From Bog-473 sp963745175 (GTDB lineage Bacteria; Actinomycetota; Acidimicrobiia; Acidimicrobiales; RAAP-2), in the NCBI GenBank assembly GCA_963745175.1, contig CAVUWK010000001.1:331197-395196 (forward strand): a DNA stretch of 64,000 nucleotides, written 5' to 3'. The translations under genes were made by a program, and so were the position numbers. Numbering within the stretch: position 1 is the stretch's first letter; the number at the start of each line of letters is the position of its first letter. Below, piece after piece: positions 36,546-44,829 of this stretch. The notes under the pieces were generated by a model, which searched no databases, was not told the origin of the DNA, and worked only from the letters and a program-made list of their open reading frames with translations.

Positions 36546-37622
36546 TCAGCGCGCGTGACGCCGGACAGGGCCGGTGCGCCAGAACAGGTGTACTAGGCGG
36601 TGGGCCGCGACATGCCCGGCCCGCTTGCCGATCTGCGGAGTCGGGACGTGGCTCCAGAGCGGGTATCGCACACCGGTTAGTCGATTGATGACGATCGCCT
36701 GTACTACGAGTAGGGCGACCGCGGCCTCGAGGACGACGAGGTATGCGGGCTTGGTCACGACGCCGAGGGCCACGAACATCGCCGTACCGGCGGCTGGGGG
36801 ATGGGGGACGTTCAGGAGGATCATCAACGCTGAGCTCGTCGCGAGAGCCAGCGATACGGCCAGGATTCTCTTCCAGCTCAGCTCGGCATCGGTCGCGGCT
36901 CCCGCGTGCTGGAGTCCTGTCACCCAGAGCGCACCGTACCCACATGCGATCGCAACTGCGTTACCGCACAGTGCGTTCCGCGGACTGGCAGGTGGCGTGG
37001 TGGGCGTGAAGAACACGAGGAACGCCACGGCACCGAGCGTCGGAAAGATGAACGGCGTTTGGAAAAGCTTCGCCAGGCCGGTGAGAATGGCGATGCTGAT
37101 GAAGCCGTTGACGAACATGAAGAGCGCCCACATCCGCGACAACCTGGCTGTGCGGATCGCATTAGCTAGTTGCTGCTGCCGCCCTGTCTCGTCCAGCAGA
37201 CCTCTGAGTGTGTGGCGTTGCGAGAGGACCGTCTGGAACTCCGCCATTGGGATCCGGAGGAGTGTCGTTTCCTCACAAGCACGAAGGCTAGCGTTGCGAC
37301 GGCCGGAATCGTCGTTCAACAACGACTGCTCGCCGACGTGTTCGAACTCATTGAGTTGCGCCAAGACGATTTCGTCACCGTTCCGATCTGTGGCGAACAC
37401 CTGAACGGAACCTCGAAGGACGACATAGGCGCAGTCGCCGGCCTCGCCTTCGCGGAAGATAAGAGCTGATTCGGGGAACCGGACAGGCTGGGCGACTTCG
37501 GCGAGCGCTCGCAATTCTTCGGCATCCAGGTCGCCGAACAGAGGCACGCGCTGGAGAAACTGCTCGCGTTCCGAGATCGACGCTGTCGGAGCCGCTGGAG
37601 GGTCGCCCGTCGAATCAGCCAT
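36546..37622 (-). CDS. Cyclic-nucleotide-binding domain fused to HPP membrane domain
   Basis: 358 residues. The N-terminal cNMP-binding domain has VPLFGDLDAEELRALAEVAQ, FREGEAGDCAYVVLRGSVQV and EHVGEQSLLNDDSGRRNASL (phosphate-binding cassette). From about residue 160 there are four or more membrane segments with FPTLGAVAFLVFFTPTTPPA, SPRNALCGNAVAIACGYGAL and NVPHPPAAGTAMFVALG, which match the HPP family (the HPP signature is visible). HPP proteins transport nitrite or related anions in plastids and cyanobacteria, so a ligand-gated transporter is plausible. Confidence 0.85.
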   Translation of the reverse strand: MADSTGDPPAAPTASISEREQFLQRVPLFGDLDAEELRALAEVAQPVRFPESALIFREGEAGDCAYVVLRGSVQVFATDRNGDEIVLAQLNEFEHVGEQSLLNDDSGRRNASLRACEETTLLRIPMAEFQTVLSQRHTLRGLLDETGRQQQLANAIRTARLSRMWALFMFVNGFISIAILTGLAKLFQTPFIFPTLGAVAFLVFFTPTTPPASPRNALCGNAVAIACGYGALWVTGLQHAGAATDAELSWKRILAVSLALATSSALMILLNVPHPPAAGTAMFVALGVVTKPAYLVVLEAAVALLVVQAIVINRLTGVRYPLWSHVPTPQIGKRAGHVAAHRLVHLFWRTGPVRRHAR

Positions 37623-37764
37623 GTCTCATCCCTCCACGAGTCGCGCGTTTCTTTCCGCCCGACACCTCTCACCTGCCAGCGCCCGGCTGGCATAGGGGAC
37701 GCTAAACCGGCGTTTGATCGAAAGGACAGAGCCGAAGGTCACTAGTGAGCCTGACGGCCCATCG

Positions 37765-37808
37765 AAGGGTTCGGATTCGCCGCACCTATCCGGCGTACTG
37801 GGGCACCC
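37765..37808 (+). repeat. Cassette repeat
   Basis: GAAGGGTTCGGATTCGCCGC, ACCTA, then TCCGGCGTACTGGGGCACC. Confidence 0.8.
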
Positions 37809-37823
37809 CTGAGACCGTGGGCC

Positions 37824-37973
37824 CTATTGGGTCGGAGGCTCCCTCTTCAGAGGTTCACGAATGGCGGCGTCAAGCTTGGCGCGCACTTCGCGACTGTCTG
37901 AGAGCGGAGTCACGCGATCGTGGATCAACTCATCCAAGTCAATATCCTCAGCCCTGGCGGAGTCGTCGCTCAT
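37824..37973 (-). CDS. 49-residue protein alone in a ~200 bp cassette
   Basis: MSDDSARAEDIDLDELIHDR, VTPLSDSREVRAKLDAAIRE then PLKREPPTQ. GGAGAAGG seven bases upstream of ATG 37973 is a good ribosome site. An acidic N-terminus and amphipathic helix resemble small antitoxin- or anti-regulator-like proteins, but no family is recognised. It stops 15 bp after one repeat and starts 37 bp before the next, so it is the only content of its unit. Confidence 0.6.
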   Translation of the reverse strand: MSDDSARAEDIDLDELIHDRVTPLSDSREVRAKLDAAIREPLKREPPTQ

Positions 37974-38009
37974 GTCGGAACCTTCTCCGGTCACCCGTGG
38001 ATTCTGACC

Positions 38010-38038
38010 TGGTCTCCGTCCCGACGTACGGGGTCGGC
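38010..38038 (+). repeat. Cassette repeat
   Basis: Core TCCCGACGTACGGGGTCGG. Confidence 0.7.
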
Positions 38039-38045
38039 GCGCCGT

Positions 38046-38396
38046 TCAGAAGCCGTTGTCCGGCAGACCACTGAGGAACAAGGCAAACAGGCCGAGTAAC
38101 AGCGCCATAATCAGAATGCAGATGCCGAGACCCAGTCCCCACTGGGCCGCCACTCGGTCACTGTCTGATCGTCTCGCCCTCCGCAGCCCGACGATGCCTA
38201 GAACGGTTGCCAGGACCCCCAGGGCAGGTACGGCGATAGGAACTAGGTGGATTCCGCTGAGGTGAACGTGGCGAGACACGAGGAATAGCGCGATGGCAGC
38301 AACGGCTGAAACCAACGACCCTAAAGCCGGAGGGTTCCGAGATTCCGCGCCCGGGCCGGTCTCGCTCTGAACGCGAGGGTCATTGACGCCCGCCAT
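38046..38396 (-). CDS. Small membrane protein, DUF4190-like
   Basis: 116 residues from ATG 38396 (MAGVNDPRVQSETGPGAESR). Three hydrophobic segments: LVSAVAAIALFLVS, IAVPALGVLATVLGIVGLRR (a Gly-rich segment ending in RR, DUF4190-like) and GLGLGICILIMALLLGLFAL. Function unknown. Stops 8 bp from a repeat. Confidence 0.65.
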   Translation of the reverse strand: MAGVNDPRVQSETGPGAESRNPPALGSLVSAVAAIALFLVSRHVHLSGIHLVPIAVPALGVLATVLGIVGLRRARRSDSDRVAAQWGLGLGICILIMALLLGLFALFLSGLPDNGF

Positions 38397-38424
38397 GGCA
38401 TAAGTATCGCATTCGCTCGCAACG

Positions 38425-38440
38425 AGTGCTCCCCCTTCCC
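38425..38440 (+). repeat. Cassette repeat, left half, split by IS110 copy B
   Basis: AGTGCTCCCCCTTCCC; its right half GGCGTATGGGGCGACC starts at 39976. Confidence 0.75.
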
Positions 38441-38657
38441 TGCTCCTATGGGTCATGTCAACCCTTTCGGGGTGAAATTTGTCGGGAGAGAAGACAGCGG
38501 ACAGACCAATGATGGGCCACTCGTTGCTGAGGGCAAGCTCTTATCAGGTCACGCGTCTTCGAGAGTCGGTGAACCCGGGCCATGGACCGGCAAATCGGGT
38601 TGAAGTCAGTCACTTCGACGACAGGCGTATGGAGAGCCAGGTCCATGGTCCGGGGAT

Positions 38658-39697
38658 CTAGGCGCGAGGCAGGTAGCGGTAGACCTCGCGTGCGACGTAG
38701 CGCTTGAGCATGCGGATGGCCTCGCGCTTGGAGCGACCGTCTTTGACCCGGCGCTCCATGTAGGCCTGGGTCCTCGGATCAGAGGCGAGCCGGGTGATCA
38801 CGATGTGCCACAGCGCCCGGTTGGCCTGGCGGTCCCCGCCGCGGTTGAGGCGGTGACGCGTGACCTTGCCCGAAGAGGCCTCGAGCGGCGAGACGCCGCA
38901 CAGATGCGCCCAGGCGGCCTCTGAGTGCAGGCGCTCGGGGTTGTCGCCGGCGGTGACGAGCAGCGCGGCCGCGGTGTCGATGCCGACGCCGTAGACGGCG
39001 AGGAGTTCGGGTGCCGTTGTCTCGAGCAGCGGGGTGATCATGGCGTCGAGGTCGGAAATCTCCTCTTCGAGATCGGCCACCCGATGGGCTAACGAGGACA
39101 GCGACGCCTTGGTCGCCGCGGTGACCACATCGGGTGAGCGCGTCGGATGTAGCCCCTGCGCGCCGGCCACGAACTGGGCGATGGGGAGGCCCTTGAGCCG
39201 GCTCTGCAGCTGGTCAGGGGCGCTGAAGGTGAGCTGGCGCATCTGGGTCAGCGCCTTGATGCGCGCCCCTCGGGCCGAGCGCTTGGCGACGACGAGGACC
39301 CTGATGGCCTCGACCGAGCCGTCCCTCTCTTGGCGGTTCCCTGGGCCCGGCCCGAGAGAACTGCGCGGGCGGCCTCGACGGCGTCGAGGGGATGGGACTT
39401 GCCGCTGTGGTGTCGGGCCTGGCGGTTCTGGCGGTCGACTTCGACCACGTGGACGCCGGCTCGGGCGAGGAAGCGGGCGATGCCCGCCCCATAGGACCCC
39501 GTCCCTTCCACCCCGACTTTTCCGACGTCTCCGAAATCCTCGAGCCATGCCACCAGGCCCGAGTAGCCGTCGGGATCGGCCGGGAACGATGCGGTTCCGA
39601 GCAGGCCACCGACCTCGTCCAATGCGGCGGCCACGTGGACCTCCCCGTGGGTGTCGATGCCACCAGTGACGGTGCGTGCAGCTTCTACGATGGTCAT
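38658..39697 (-). pseudogene. IS110 transposase, copy B, one-base deletion
   Basis: Starts MTIVEAARTVTGGIDTHGEV at 39697. The frame shifts near 39326, where CTGCTCTTGG of copy A is CTCTCTTGG-like with one base missing, between GRAQGTAK and DGSVEAIRVLVVAKRSAR. Both catalytic halves are otherwise preserved. Confidence 0.85.
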
Positions 39698-39731
39698 GCC
39701 ATCCCTTCCTTTCCTTAAGCGGTTGAGGGAT

Positions 39732-39821
39732 GGCGCGGCCGTCCCGAAAGGAGTGACGGTGCGGGTCGATCTGGTCCAACAGACCGGCCCATCACCCCTC
39801 TGGAACGGGGCACGCTGCGCC
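39732..39821 (-). ncRNA. Candidate IS110 bridge RNA, copy B
   Basis: GGCGC (39732) pairs with GCGCC (39817); CCCG with CGGG; inner stem GGGTCGATCTG with CAGACCGGCCC. Target-like strings occur here: CCGTCCCG at 39739 and AACGGGGCAC at 39804. Confidence 0.6.
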
Positions 39822-39975
39822 TCGTCTCAGTTTGCCCGGAGCTCCGGTCGACGGGGTGCGGACACCATCGGGTGTCCGTCGTGATCTCAAGTCAGACCGG
39901 TGACTCCGGTGCTCCCGAAACTACTGACGACCAACCTTGCAGCGGTGGATCCTCAGGGAGCTTCTCAACATCATT

Positions 39976-39992
39976 GGCGTATGGGGCGACCC
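39976..39992 (+). repeat. Cassette repeat, right half, after IS110 copy B
   Basis: GGCGTATGGGGCGACCC. Confidence 0.75.
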
Positions 39993-40145
39993 TGCTGAGG
40001 AACTGCGCGGTACATCGCATAGAGCGCTCAACGTCGGGTATCCTGCGATCTGTTCATCAAGAGTGACCTGAGGGACCTGGCCCTACGACGGTCCGGCAGC
40101 CGGCTTCGGCACGGTGCCAATGCCAGGATCGATGAGGAGGCTGTT

Positions 40146-40721
40146 ATGACCCGCACTCCGAGCGCACAGCTTCAACCCGTTCCAAGTGTGCGGTATCGAG
40201 AGGCAACAGAGCACGATGCCGGTGCCATTGCGGCTCTGCACGCTGACAGTTGGCGACGTCACTATCGAGGTGCGTACCCAGATGCTTACCTCGACGGCGA
40301 CATTGTCACGGATCGACTAGAGGTTTGGACGACTCGTCTCACTCCTCCGAGGCTCAATCAGTACACCGTCTGCGCCGACGCAGGCGACGACGTCATCGGT
40401 TTTGCTCACACCGTATTCAGCCACGACCCGGCTTGGGGAGCCCTGCTCGACAATCTGCATGTACGGAGCGACGTAAAGGGACACGGGATCGGCACACAAT
40501 TGCTTTCTGAGGCCGCTCGGAAGCTCATTCGGTGTCGGCCATCGGAGTCGCTCTATCTCTGGGTGCTCGATCAGAACGAGGCTGCCCAACTCTTCTATGA
40601 CGCGCGTGGGGGCAGCCGCGTGGAGAGCGCATTGCGTGGGCCATTCCCTGGGGGCGGGAGAGCAGTTGGGCACAGGTACTTCTGGCCAGACCCCTCTCGG
40701 CTCATCTCGAAGGGCACCTGA
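40146..40721 (+). CDS. GNAT-family N-acetyltransferase
   Basis: 191 residues. REATEHDAGAIAALHADSWR and HYRGAYPDAYLDGDIVTDRL are typical of the group; acetyl-CoA loop VRSDVKGHGIGTQLLSEAAR; then LYLWVLDQNEAAQLFYDARG. The stop TGA overlaps the ATG of the methyltransferase by one base, so the two are co-translated. GAGGAGGCTGTT precedes the start. Acyl acceptor unknown. Confidence 0.88.
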   Translation: MTRTPSAQLQPVPSVRYREATEHDAGAIAALHADSWRRHYRGAYPDAYLDGDIVTDRLEVWTTRLTPPRLNQYTVCADAGDDVIGFAHTVFSHDPAWGALLDNLHVRSDVKGHGIGTQLLSEAARKLIRCRPSESLYLWVLDQNEAAQLFYDARGGSRVESALRGPFPGGGRAVGHRYFWPDPSRLISKGT

Positions 40722-41371
40722 TGCCCGAGCCCTTCGACGCGGCGGCGGTGCGAGCCGCCTATGACTTGACCGCAGAAGACTATGCAGAAGCATTCGCCGA
40801 TGATCTCCTTCGTCTCCCGATAGATCGAGAGATCCTCGATTCTGTAGCCCAGCGGTCAGGCAGAGACTCGCTCGTCCTCGACCTCGGTTGTGGACCCGGC
40901 CAAGTGGGTCAGTACCTCGCCGAGCGTGGACTTCGGGTGGTCGGACTGGATCTGGCTCTCCAGATGCTCCTTGTGGCACGGCGACGCACAGGGAACTGCA
41001 GCCTCGCATGTGGTGACATGCGCTCCGCTCCTTTCGGGTCAGAGTCATTCTCGGGGGTTGTTGCGTTCTACTCGCTTCATCACCTTCCGCGATCGGCGCT
41101 CGGAACCGCGTTGGCTGAGATCCGCAGAATCCTCAAACCGGCCGGCCTGTTCGTGATCGCAACCCACCTGGGTGAATCAGAGATCTACAGCAGCGAGTTT
41201 CTGGGCCATCAAATAGAGACAGTCGGAGCCACCCTCTACAGCAAAGACGAGGTTTTCAACGAACTTCAGAGCCAATCGTTTGTGGTTGAAGACGTCCGCC
41301 ATCGCGACCCCCTTTTCCACGAGCATCAGTCCAGGAGGATATATGTGACTTCTCGCCTTGCGGGCAGGTGA
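40721..41371 (+). CDS. Class I SAM-dependent methyltransferase
   Basis: 216 residues. Motif I is VLDLGCGPGQVGQYLAERGL, then VVGLDLALQMLLVARR, CGDMRSAPFGSESFSGVVAF and EIRRILKPAGLFVIATHLGE. Translationally coupled to the GNAT gene, so the two probably act on one substrate or pathway. Ends 34 bp before a repeat. Confidence 0.9.
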   Translation: MPEPFDAAAVRAAYDLTAEDYAEAFADDLLRLPIDREILDSVAQRSGRDSLVLDLGCGPGQVGQYLAERGLRVVGLDLALQMLLVARRRTGNCSLACGDMRSAPFGSESFSGVVAFYSLHHLPRSALGTALAEIRRILKPAGLFVIATHLGESEIYSSEFLGHQIETVGATLYSKDEVFNELQSQSFVVEDVRHRDPLFHEHQSRRIYVTSRLAGR

Positions 41372-41404
41372 GTCTCGTGGGCGCGACACGGGGTCCTTTT
41401 CTGC

Positions 41405-41433
41405 CTCACTACCGGCGGACGGGAACTCACCCT
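41405..41433 (+). repeat. Cassette repeat, degenerate
   Basis: CTCACT then ACCGGCGGACGGGAACTCACC. Confidence 0.6.
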
Positions 41434-41469
41434 GTCAGCGCACGCGTTGGCACGCCAGGGTCATGGACG

Positions 41470-41721
41470 TCAGACAGAGCCCTCATGCTGAGTTCTTGAC
41501 TGTTCCTGCGCTGCCGCAAGCTGCGCGAGAACGGCCGATGCCGTCTCGCGGTGGTCGAACTCGGCCAAAATCACTTCACCGTCGACTGGGACATACCCGT
41601 AGATCGCCCACAGTTCCGTATCCATCTGGAATACGTCTTGGCCAAGCCGTGGGTGCAGGGGGAGAATCGAATCGAGCACCATCTCGGGGCGTTCACCACG
41701 TCCATTGCGCATCTCGCTCAC
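41470..41721 (-). CDS. Small hypothetical protein
   Basis: 83 residues. MDTELWAIYGYVPVDGEVIL and AEFDHRETASAVLAQLAAAQ look protein-like. An alternative start is the ATG of MDTELW. No family recognised. Divergent from the oxidoreductase in the same unit. Confidence 0.5.
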   Translation of the reverse strand: MSEMRNGRGERPEMVLDSILPLHPRLGQDVFQMDTELWAIYGYVPVDGEVILAEFDHRETASAVLAQLAAAQEQSRTQHEGSV

Positions 41722-41934
41722 ACCTCGATTCGATCATAAGGAAGGCGGCGGGTTTTGTGAAGATCCACCCCTATGACACGAGGGGGAACATCGCAGCCTC
41801 GTTTGCCGACATCGAAGCGCCCCATTGCCCGCGCGGTCTGGGGCTGTCATGTGGTGTTTTAATGGCTCTCGGGCATAGCTCGTCTTGTGACTAGTGGGCT
41901 GACAAATCCAAATCCCGCAAAGGAGGTCACAGTC

Positions 41935-42858
41935 ATGCAAGCAATCACCGTTCGAGACCGCGATGCGGGCGTCGCTGGACTCTCTTTGACTGAGATGCCC
42001 TATCCCATTGCGGGCGAAAACGACGTCATCGTGCGGGTCCATGGCGCGGGCTTCATCTCCACCGAGCTGGAATGGACAGGAACCTGGGCCGACCGCGCCG
42101 GACGCGACCGGACGCCAAGCATCGTGGGCCACGATCTGTCCGGTGTCGTGGCTGAGTTGGGGCCCGGAACCACCGGCCTCACCGTCGGCCAGCGGGTGTT
42201 GGGGCTGACCGACTGGTTCCGCAACGGCACCCTGGCCGAGTACACAGCAGTGGAGGCCCGCAACCTCACTCCGCTTCCTGCGGATGTCGATCACATCACC
42301 GCCGCCGCTCTGCCGATCTCGGGACTGACCTCATGGCAGGCGCTGTTCGACCACGCTCAGCTCCGGAGCGGGCAGAGCGTGTTAATACATGGCGCCGCCG
42401 GCGGTGTCGCTTCGATCGCCGTGCAGCTCGCCCGCGAGGAGGGAGCCGTTGTGATCGGCACCGGCCGGGCCGCGGATCGCGACACCGTCAGCAGCTTGGG
42501 AGCGCACACCTTTTTGGACCTCGAGACCGACAAGCTCGAAGACGTCGGTGAAGTTGACGTGGTCTTCGATGTGATCGGCGGCGAGATTCTCGATCGCTCA
42601 GCCGCACTGGTGCGCGCTGGCGGCACGCTCGTCACCATCGTCAGGATGCCCAGGGTCAAACCATTGGACGGACGTGCGGTCTACTTCGTCGTCGAATCTG
42701 ACAGCATCCGGCTCGCGGAGCTTGCCCAGCGGGTGAGGGATGGACGGCTCAAGCCGATCGTGGGGGCGGTGAGGTCGCTACCTGAGGCCCCCATCGCCTT
42801 CGCGCCGGACCGCCGTACGCCCGGCAAGACGATCATCCGCGTCTCCGAAGACGGATAA
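41935..42858 (+). CDS. NAD(P)-dependent zinc-less alcohol dehydrogenase/quinone reductase
   Basis: 307 residues from ATG 41935, preceded by AAAGGAGG. MDR superfamily: PIAGENDVIVRVHGAGFIST, VGHDLSGVVAELGPGTTGLT, SGQSVLIHGAAGGVASIAVQ (cofactor loop), VVIGTGRAADRDTVSSLGAH. The structural zinc cysteines are absent, as in quinone oxidoreductases. Ends 7 bp before a repeat. Confidence 0.88.
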   Translation: MQAITVRDRDAGVAGLSLTEMPYPIAGENDVIVRVHGAGFISTELEWTGTWADRAGRDRTPSIVGHDLSGVVAELGPGTTGLTVGQRVLGLTDWFRNGTLAEYTAVEARNLTPLPADVDHITAAALPISGLTSWQALFDHAQLRSGQSVLIHGAAGGVASIAVQLAREEGAVVIGTGRAADRDTVSSLGAHTFLDLETDKLEDVGEVDVVFDVIGGEILDRSAALVRAGGTLVTIVRMPRVKPLDGRAVYFVVESDSIRLAELAQRVRDGRLKPIVGAVRSLPEAPIAFAPDRRTPGKTIIRVSEDG

Positions 42859-42864
42859 GTTGGT

Positions 42865-42893
42865 ATGGGCGCTGATCCGCCGAACTGGGACAC
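42865..42893 (+). repeat. Cassette repeat
   Basis: GGCGCTGA then TCCGCCGAACTGGGACAC; one change in the core. Confidence 0.75.
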
Positions 42894-42982
42894 ATCTGAC
42901 CTGCTCGGTATCGGCACGTTGCGGGCAGTCGCGAGACTGACCACAGAAACCTGCCGCGTGACGGCTTGTTAGCGTCAGCCTC

Positions 42983-43408
42983 ATGAGTGCCAAACACGAA
43001 CCGGTGCCGTTCGAGCTGTACGAGCCTGGCGTGTACTTGCACGGTACGAAGGTGCACCTTGCCGTGGGCGAGATGCTGGTCTCCGGCCGCGAGTCGAACT
43101 TCGAAAGGGGCCGAGTGATGAACTACGTCTACTTCACCGCGACTCTTGACGCTGCGACCTGGGGCGCCGAGCTCGCCTCTGGTGAAGGCCGCGGACAAAT
43201 CTACGTCGTCGAGCCTATGGGCGAGTTCGAAGACGACCCCAATCTGACCAACAAGAAGTTCCCTGGCAATCCGACGCAGTCATTCCGTAGCCGCGAACCG
43301 CTGCGCGTCGTAGGTGAGCTTGTCGACTGGGTCGGGCATTCGCCGGAGAAGCTGCAGGCCATGCGCGACGCCGTACAAGGCAAGGGACCAGGGCAGATCG
43401 AGGACTGA
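42983..43408 (+). CDS. arr: Rifamycin ADP-ribosyltransferase (Arr)
   Basis: 141 residues, full length for Arr. PFELYEPGVYLHGTKVHLAV (with the HGT NAD-binding motif), ESNFERGRVMNYVYFTATLD, AELASGEGRGQIYVVEPMGE, FEDDPNLTNKKFPGNPTQSF, SREPLRVVGELVDWVG. Transfers ADP-ribose from NAD to the C23 hydroxyl of rifamycins. In Proteobacteria arr genes travel as integron cassettes. Here it is the only gene between two repeats (90 bp and 33 bp away). Confidence 0.93.
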   Translation: MSAKHEPVPFELYEPGVYLHGTKVHLAVGEMLVSGRESNFERGRVMNYVYFTATLDAATWGAELASGEGRGQIYVVEPMGEFEDDPNLTNKKFPGNPTQSFRSREPLRVVGELVDWVGHSPEKLQAMRDAVQGKGPGQIED

Positions 43409-43440
43409 GTCTGAATCCGGCCCCCTGCGGCCGTCCCCGA

Positions 43441-43487
43441 GGTGTCGGAGTGCCCCACCATCCCGGCGAACTGGGCGCCCAGGTGAC
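43441..43487 (+). repeat. Cassette repeat, left boundary of duplicated cassette copy 2
   Basis: GGTGTCGGAGTGCCCCACCA then TCCCGGCGAACTGGGCGCC. Confidence 0.88.
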
Positions 43488-43740
43488 AGCGAGCAATAAC
43501 CCACGCTTCGCGCGAGAGTCGGGGCATGTCAGAGAAGGAAATTCCATGCCGTAGGTGCGACGGCCAGCTCATCGAGTCGACGACGCACCTTGCCGTCCTC
43601 GAAGATGGTTCGGGGTGGCCGCTGCTCACCTGCTCGAAGGTGCCGACGCACCAGTTGGCTGGATGGAACGAGAGGCTGGAGACCCGGATCTTCGCTATCG
43701 AGCCGATCCAGTAGCCGGTCGTCAGGCGGTGTCCCACCGA
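43463..43740 (+). repeat. Duplicated 278 bp gene cassette, copy 2
   Basis: Same length as 31131..31408 with 11 substitutions. The match ends at CCCACCGA just before the next core. Confidence 0.9.
43526..43714 (+). CDS. 62-residue CxxC protein, copy 2
   Basis: Identical to the protein at 31194..31382 except two positions (Q for L at 14, G for R at 30). CRRC near the N-terminus and one later Cys. It has its own upstream region of about 60 bp, also conserved, which may hold a promoter. Function unknown. Confidence 0.7.
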   Translation: MSEKEIPCRRCDGQLIESTTHLAVLEDGSGWPLLTCSKVPTHQLAGWNERLETRIFAIEPIQ

Positions 43741-43782
43741 CCCGGTGCAGGCGCAGGGTGGCACCCGGCGTACGGGGATAGG
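43728..43782 (+). repeat. Cassette repeat, extended
   Basis: TGTCCCACCGACCCGGTGCA, GGCGCAGGGTGGCA, then CCCGGCGTACGGGGATAGG. Contains a remnant core (ACCCGGTGCAGG) at the end of the duplicated cassette followed by a complete one. Confidence 0.8.
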
Positions 43783-43787
43783 TTCGT

Positions 43788-44163
43788 TCAGCGGGGTAAA
43801 GCCAACTCGAAGAGGTGACCGTTAGGGTCGAGAAAATAGATTCGGCCGAGCCCACCGAGCGGGTCAGTCGTCTCCCCGTTCGATGGATCGCCGGGGTCAT
43901 TGCCAAAGGGGATCCCGAGTTCCTGGAGTCGCTCAATCGCTCCAAGAAACGTCGATCCCGTGACACGAAAAGCAATGTGATGTGGATCTCGCACCGGTGC
44001 CTCGAACCGCGTAAGCGCTCTTTGACCGACGCTCAGGTTGAACATGTCGCCATCTGGCCCGTCGGGCGTCGTCTGTCCTTTGCCCAGAATCTCGCCCAGG
44101 TACAAAAGACGACGCTTCTGGGTCTACCGCTGGAATGCCCACGTGATCGAAGGTCACCGTCAT
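43788..44163 (-). pseudogene. VOC/glyoxalase-family protein (methylmalonyl-CoA epimerase-like), one frameshift
   Basis: MTVTFDHVGIPAVDPEASS in one frame from 44163, then YLGEILGKGQTTPDGPDGDM in the next. The C-terminal half is HHIAFRVTGSTFLGAIERLQ and YFLDPNGHLFELALPR. The shift lies near the TTTT run at about 44110. About 125 residues if repaired, with the His and Glu metal ligands present. Confidence 0.75.
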
Positions 44164-44225
44164 GAGTGAAATGCTGGGGGAGCAGAGCGGTCGAGTCCAC
44201 GAGGAGGGCCCTCTGAGCTTACTGA

Positions 44226-44256
44226 ATGCCCACCTTCCCGGCGTATTGGGACACCA
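44226..44256 (+). repeat. Cassette repeat
   Basis: ATGCCCACCT then TCCCGGCGTATTGGGACACC. This intact version equals the joined flanks of IS110 copies B and C almost exactly. Confidence 0.85.
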
Positions 44257-44268
44257 ACCTCTAGCCTG

Positions 44269-44727
44269 ATGGCGGTGAGCAAAGTTGGGGGAATCGATGA
44301 CCCAGTATGGACTTTGCCACCCAGCGACAGTGACCAGGCGGCGCGTCCCAGCGGCAGACAGCGGGTAGCTGTGATCGCGCTCTTGGCCGTTATCGGTTTG
44401 GGTGTCGTATATCCGGCTGTTGCCGCCGTTCTCAGCCGGAAGGATTACGGAACGTTCGCCTTCTGGAAGGTCCCGGATCGGATCAATTATTGCGGGCGAA
44501 GGTATTACGACGGCGGATCTCAACGAGGGAGCCCGACGCTGTTCGCATCTCAAGACAGCGAGAAGGCCGCACACTGGAGCTTCTTATCCTGGACGTTCAG
44601 TGGGCGCTCCATTTACGCCGACGTAGCCCCACTGAGTCCGCCGAGATACACGGTGTGCACGATGGTGCTTTACATCCCCCTCGGTGGCGGTAAGTGGGAG
44701 ACCTACGGCCTCAGCGGCGGTCCGTGA
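44269..44727 (+). CDS. Membrane-anchored hypothetical protein
   Basis: 152 residues. One transmembrane segment (VAVIALLAVIGLGVVYPAVA) near residue 35, then an outer domain with two cysteines (DRINYCGRRYYDGG, YTVCTMVLYIPLGG). No family recognised. Confidence 0.6.
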   Translation: MAVSKVGGIDDPVWTLPPSDSDQAARPSGRQRVAVIALLAVIGLGVVYPAVAAVLSRKDYGTFAFWKVPDRINYCGRRYYDGGSQRGSPTLFASQDSEKAAHWSFLSWTFSGRSIYADVAPLSPPRYTVCTMVLYIPLGGGKWETYGLSGGP

Positions 44728-44745
44728 CGCCTATCTGATGCCATG

Positions 44746-44768
44746 AAGGGGCGGGGCCTCCGCCCCTT
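44746..44768. terminator. Hairpin, possible terminator or IS end
   Basis: AAGGGGCGG and CCGCCCCTT form a perfect 9 bp stem with a 5 base loop, 19 bp after the preceding stop codon and 62 bp before the IS110 gene. No T-run follows, so it may instead belong to the IS end. Confidence 0.5.
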
Positions 44769-44829
44769 GTGAGATCCGAGCATGCTCGGTCTTGCAAAAA
44801 AGACAACCTCGAAGGAGGAGGAGGCCCCT

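Larger units (their letters stand above)
38441..39975 (-). mobile_element. IS110-family element, copy B (frameshifted transposase)
   Basis: 1535 bp, the same length as copy C (55473..57007) and, by eye, identical to it except one base near 38693/55725. Inserted in the core of a cassette repeat in the same orientation as copies A and C. Confidence 0.9.
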
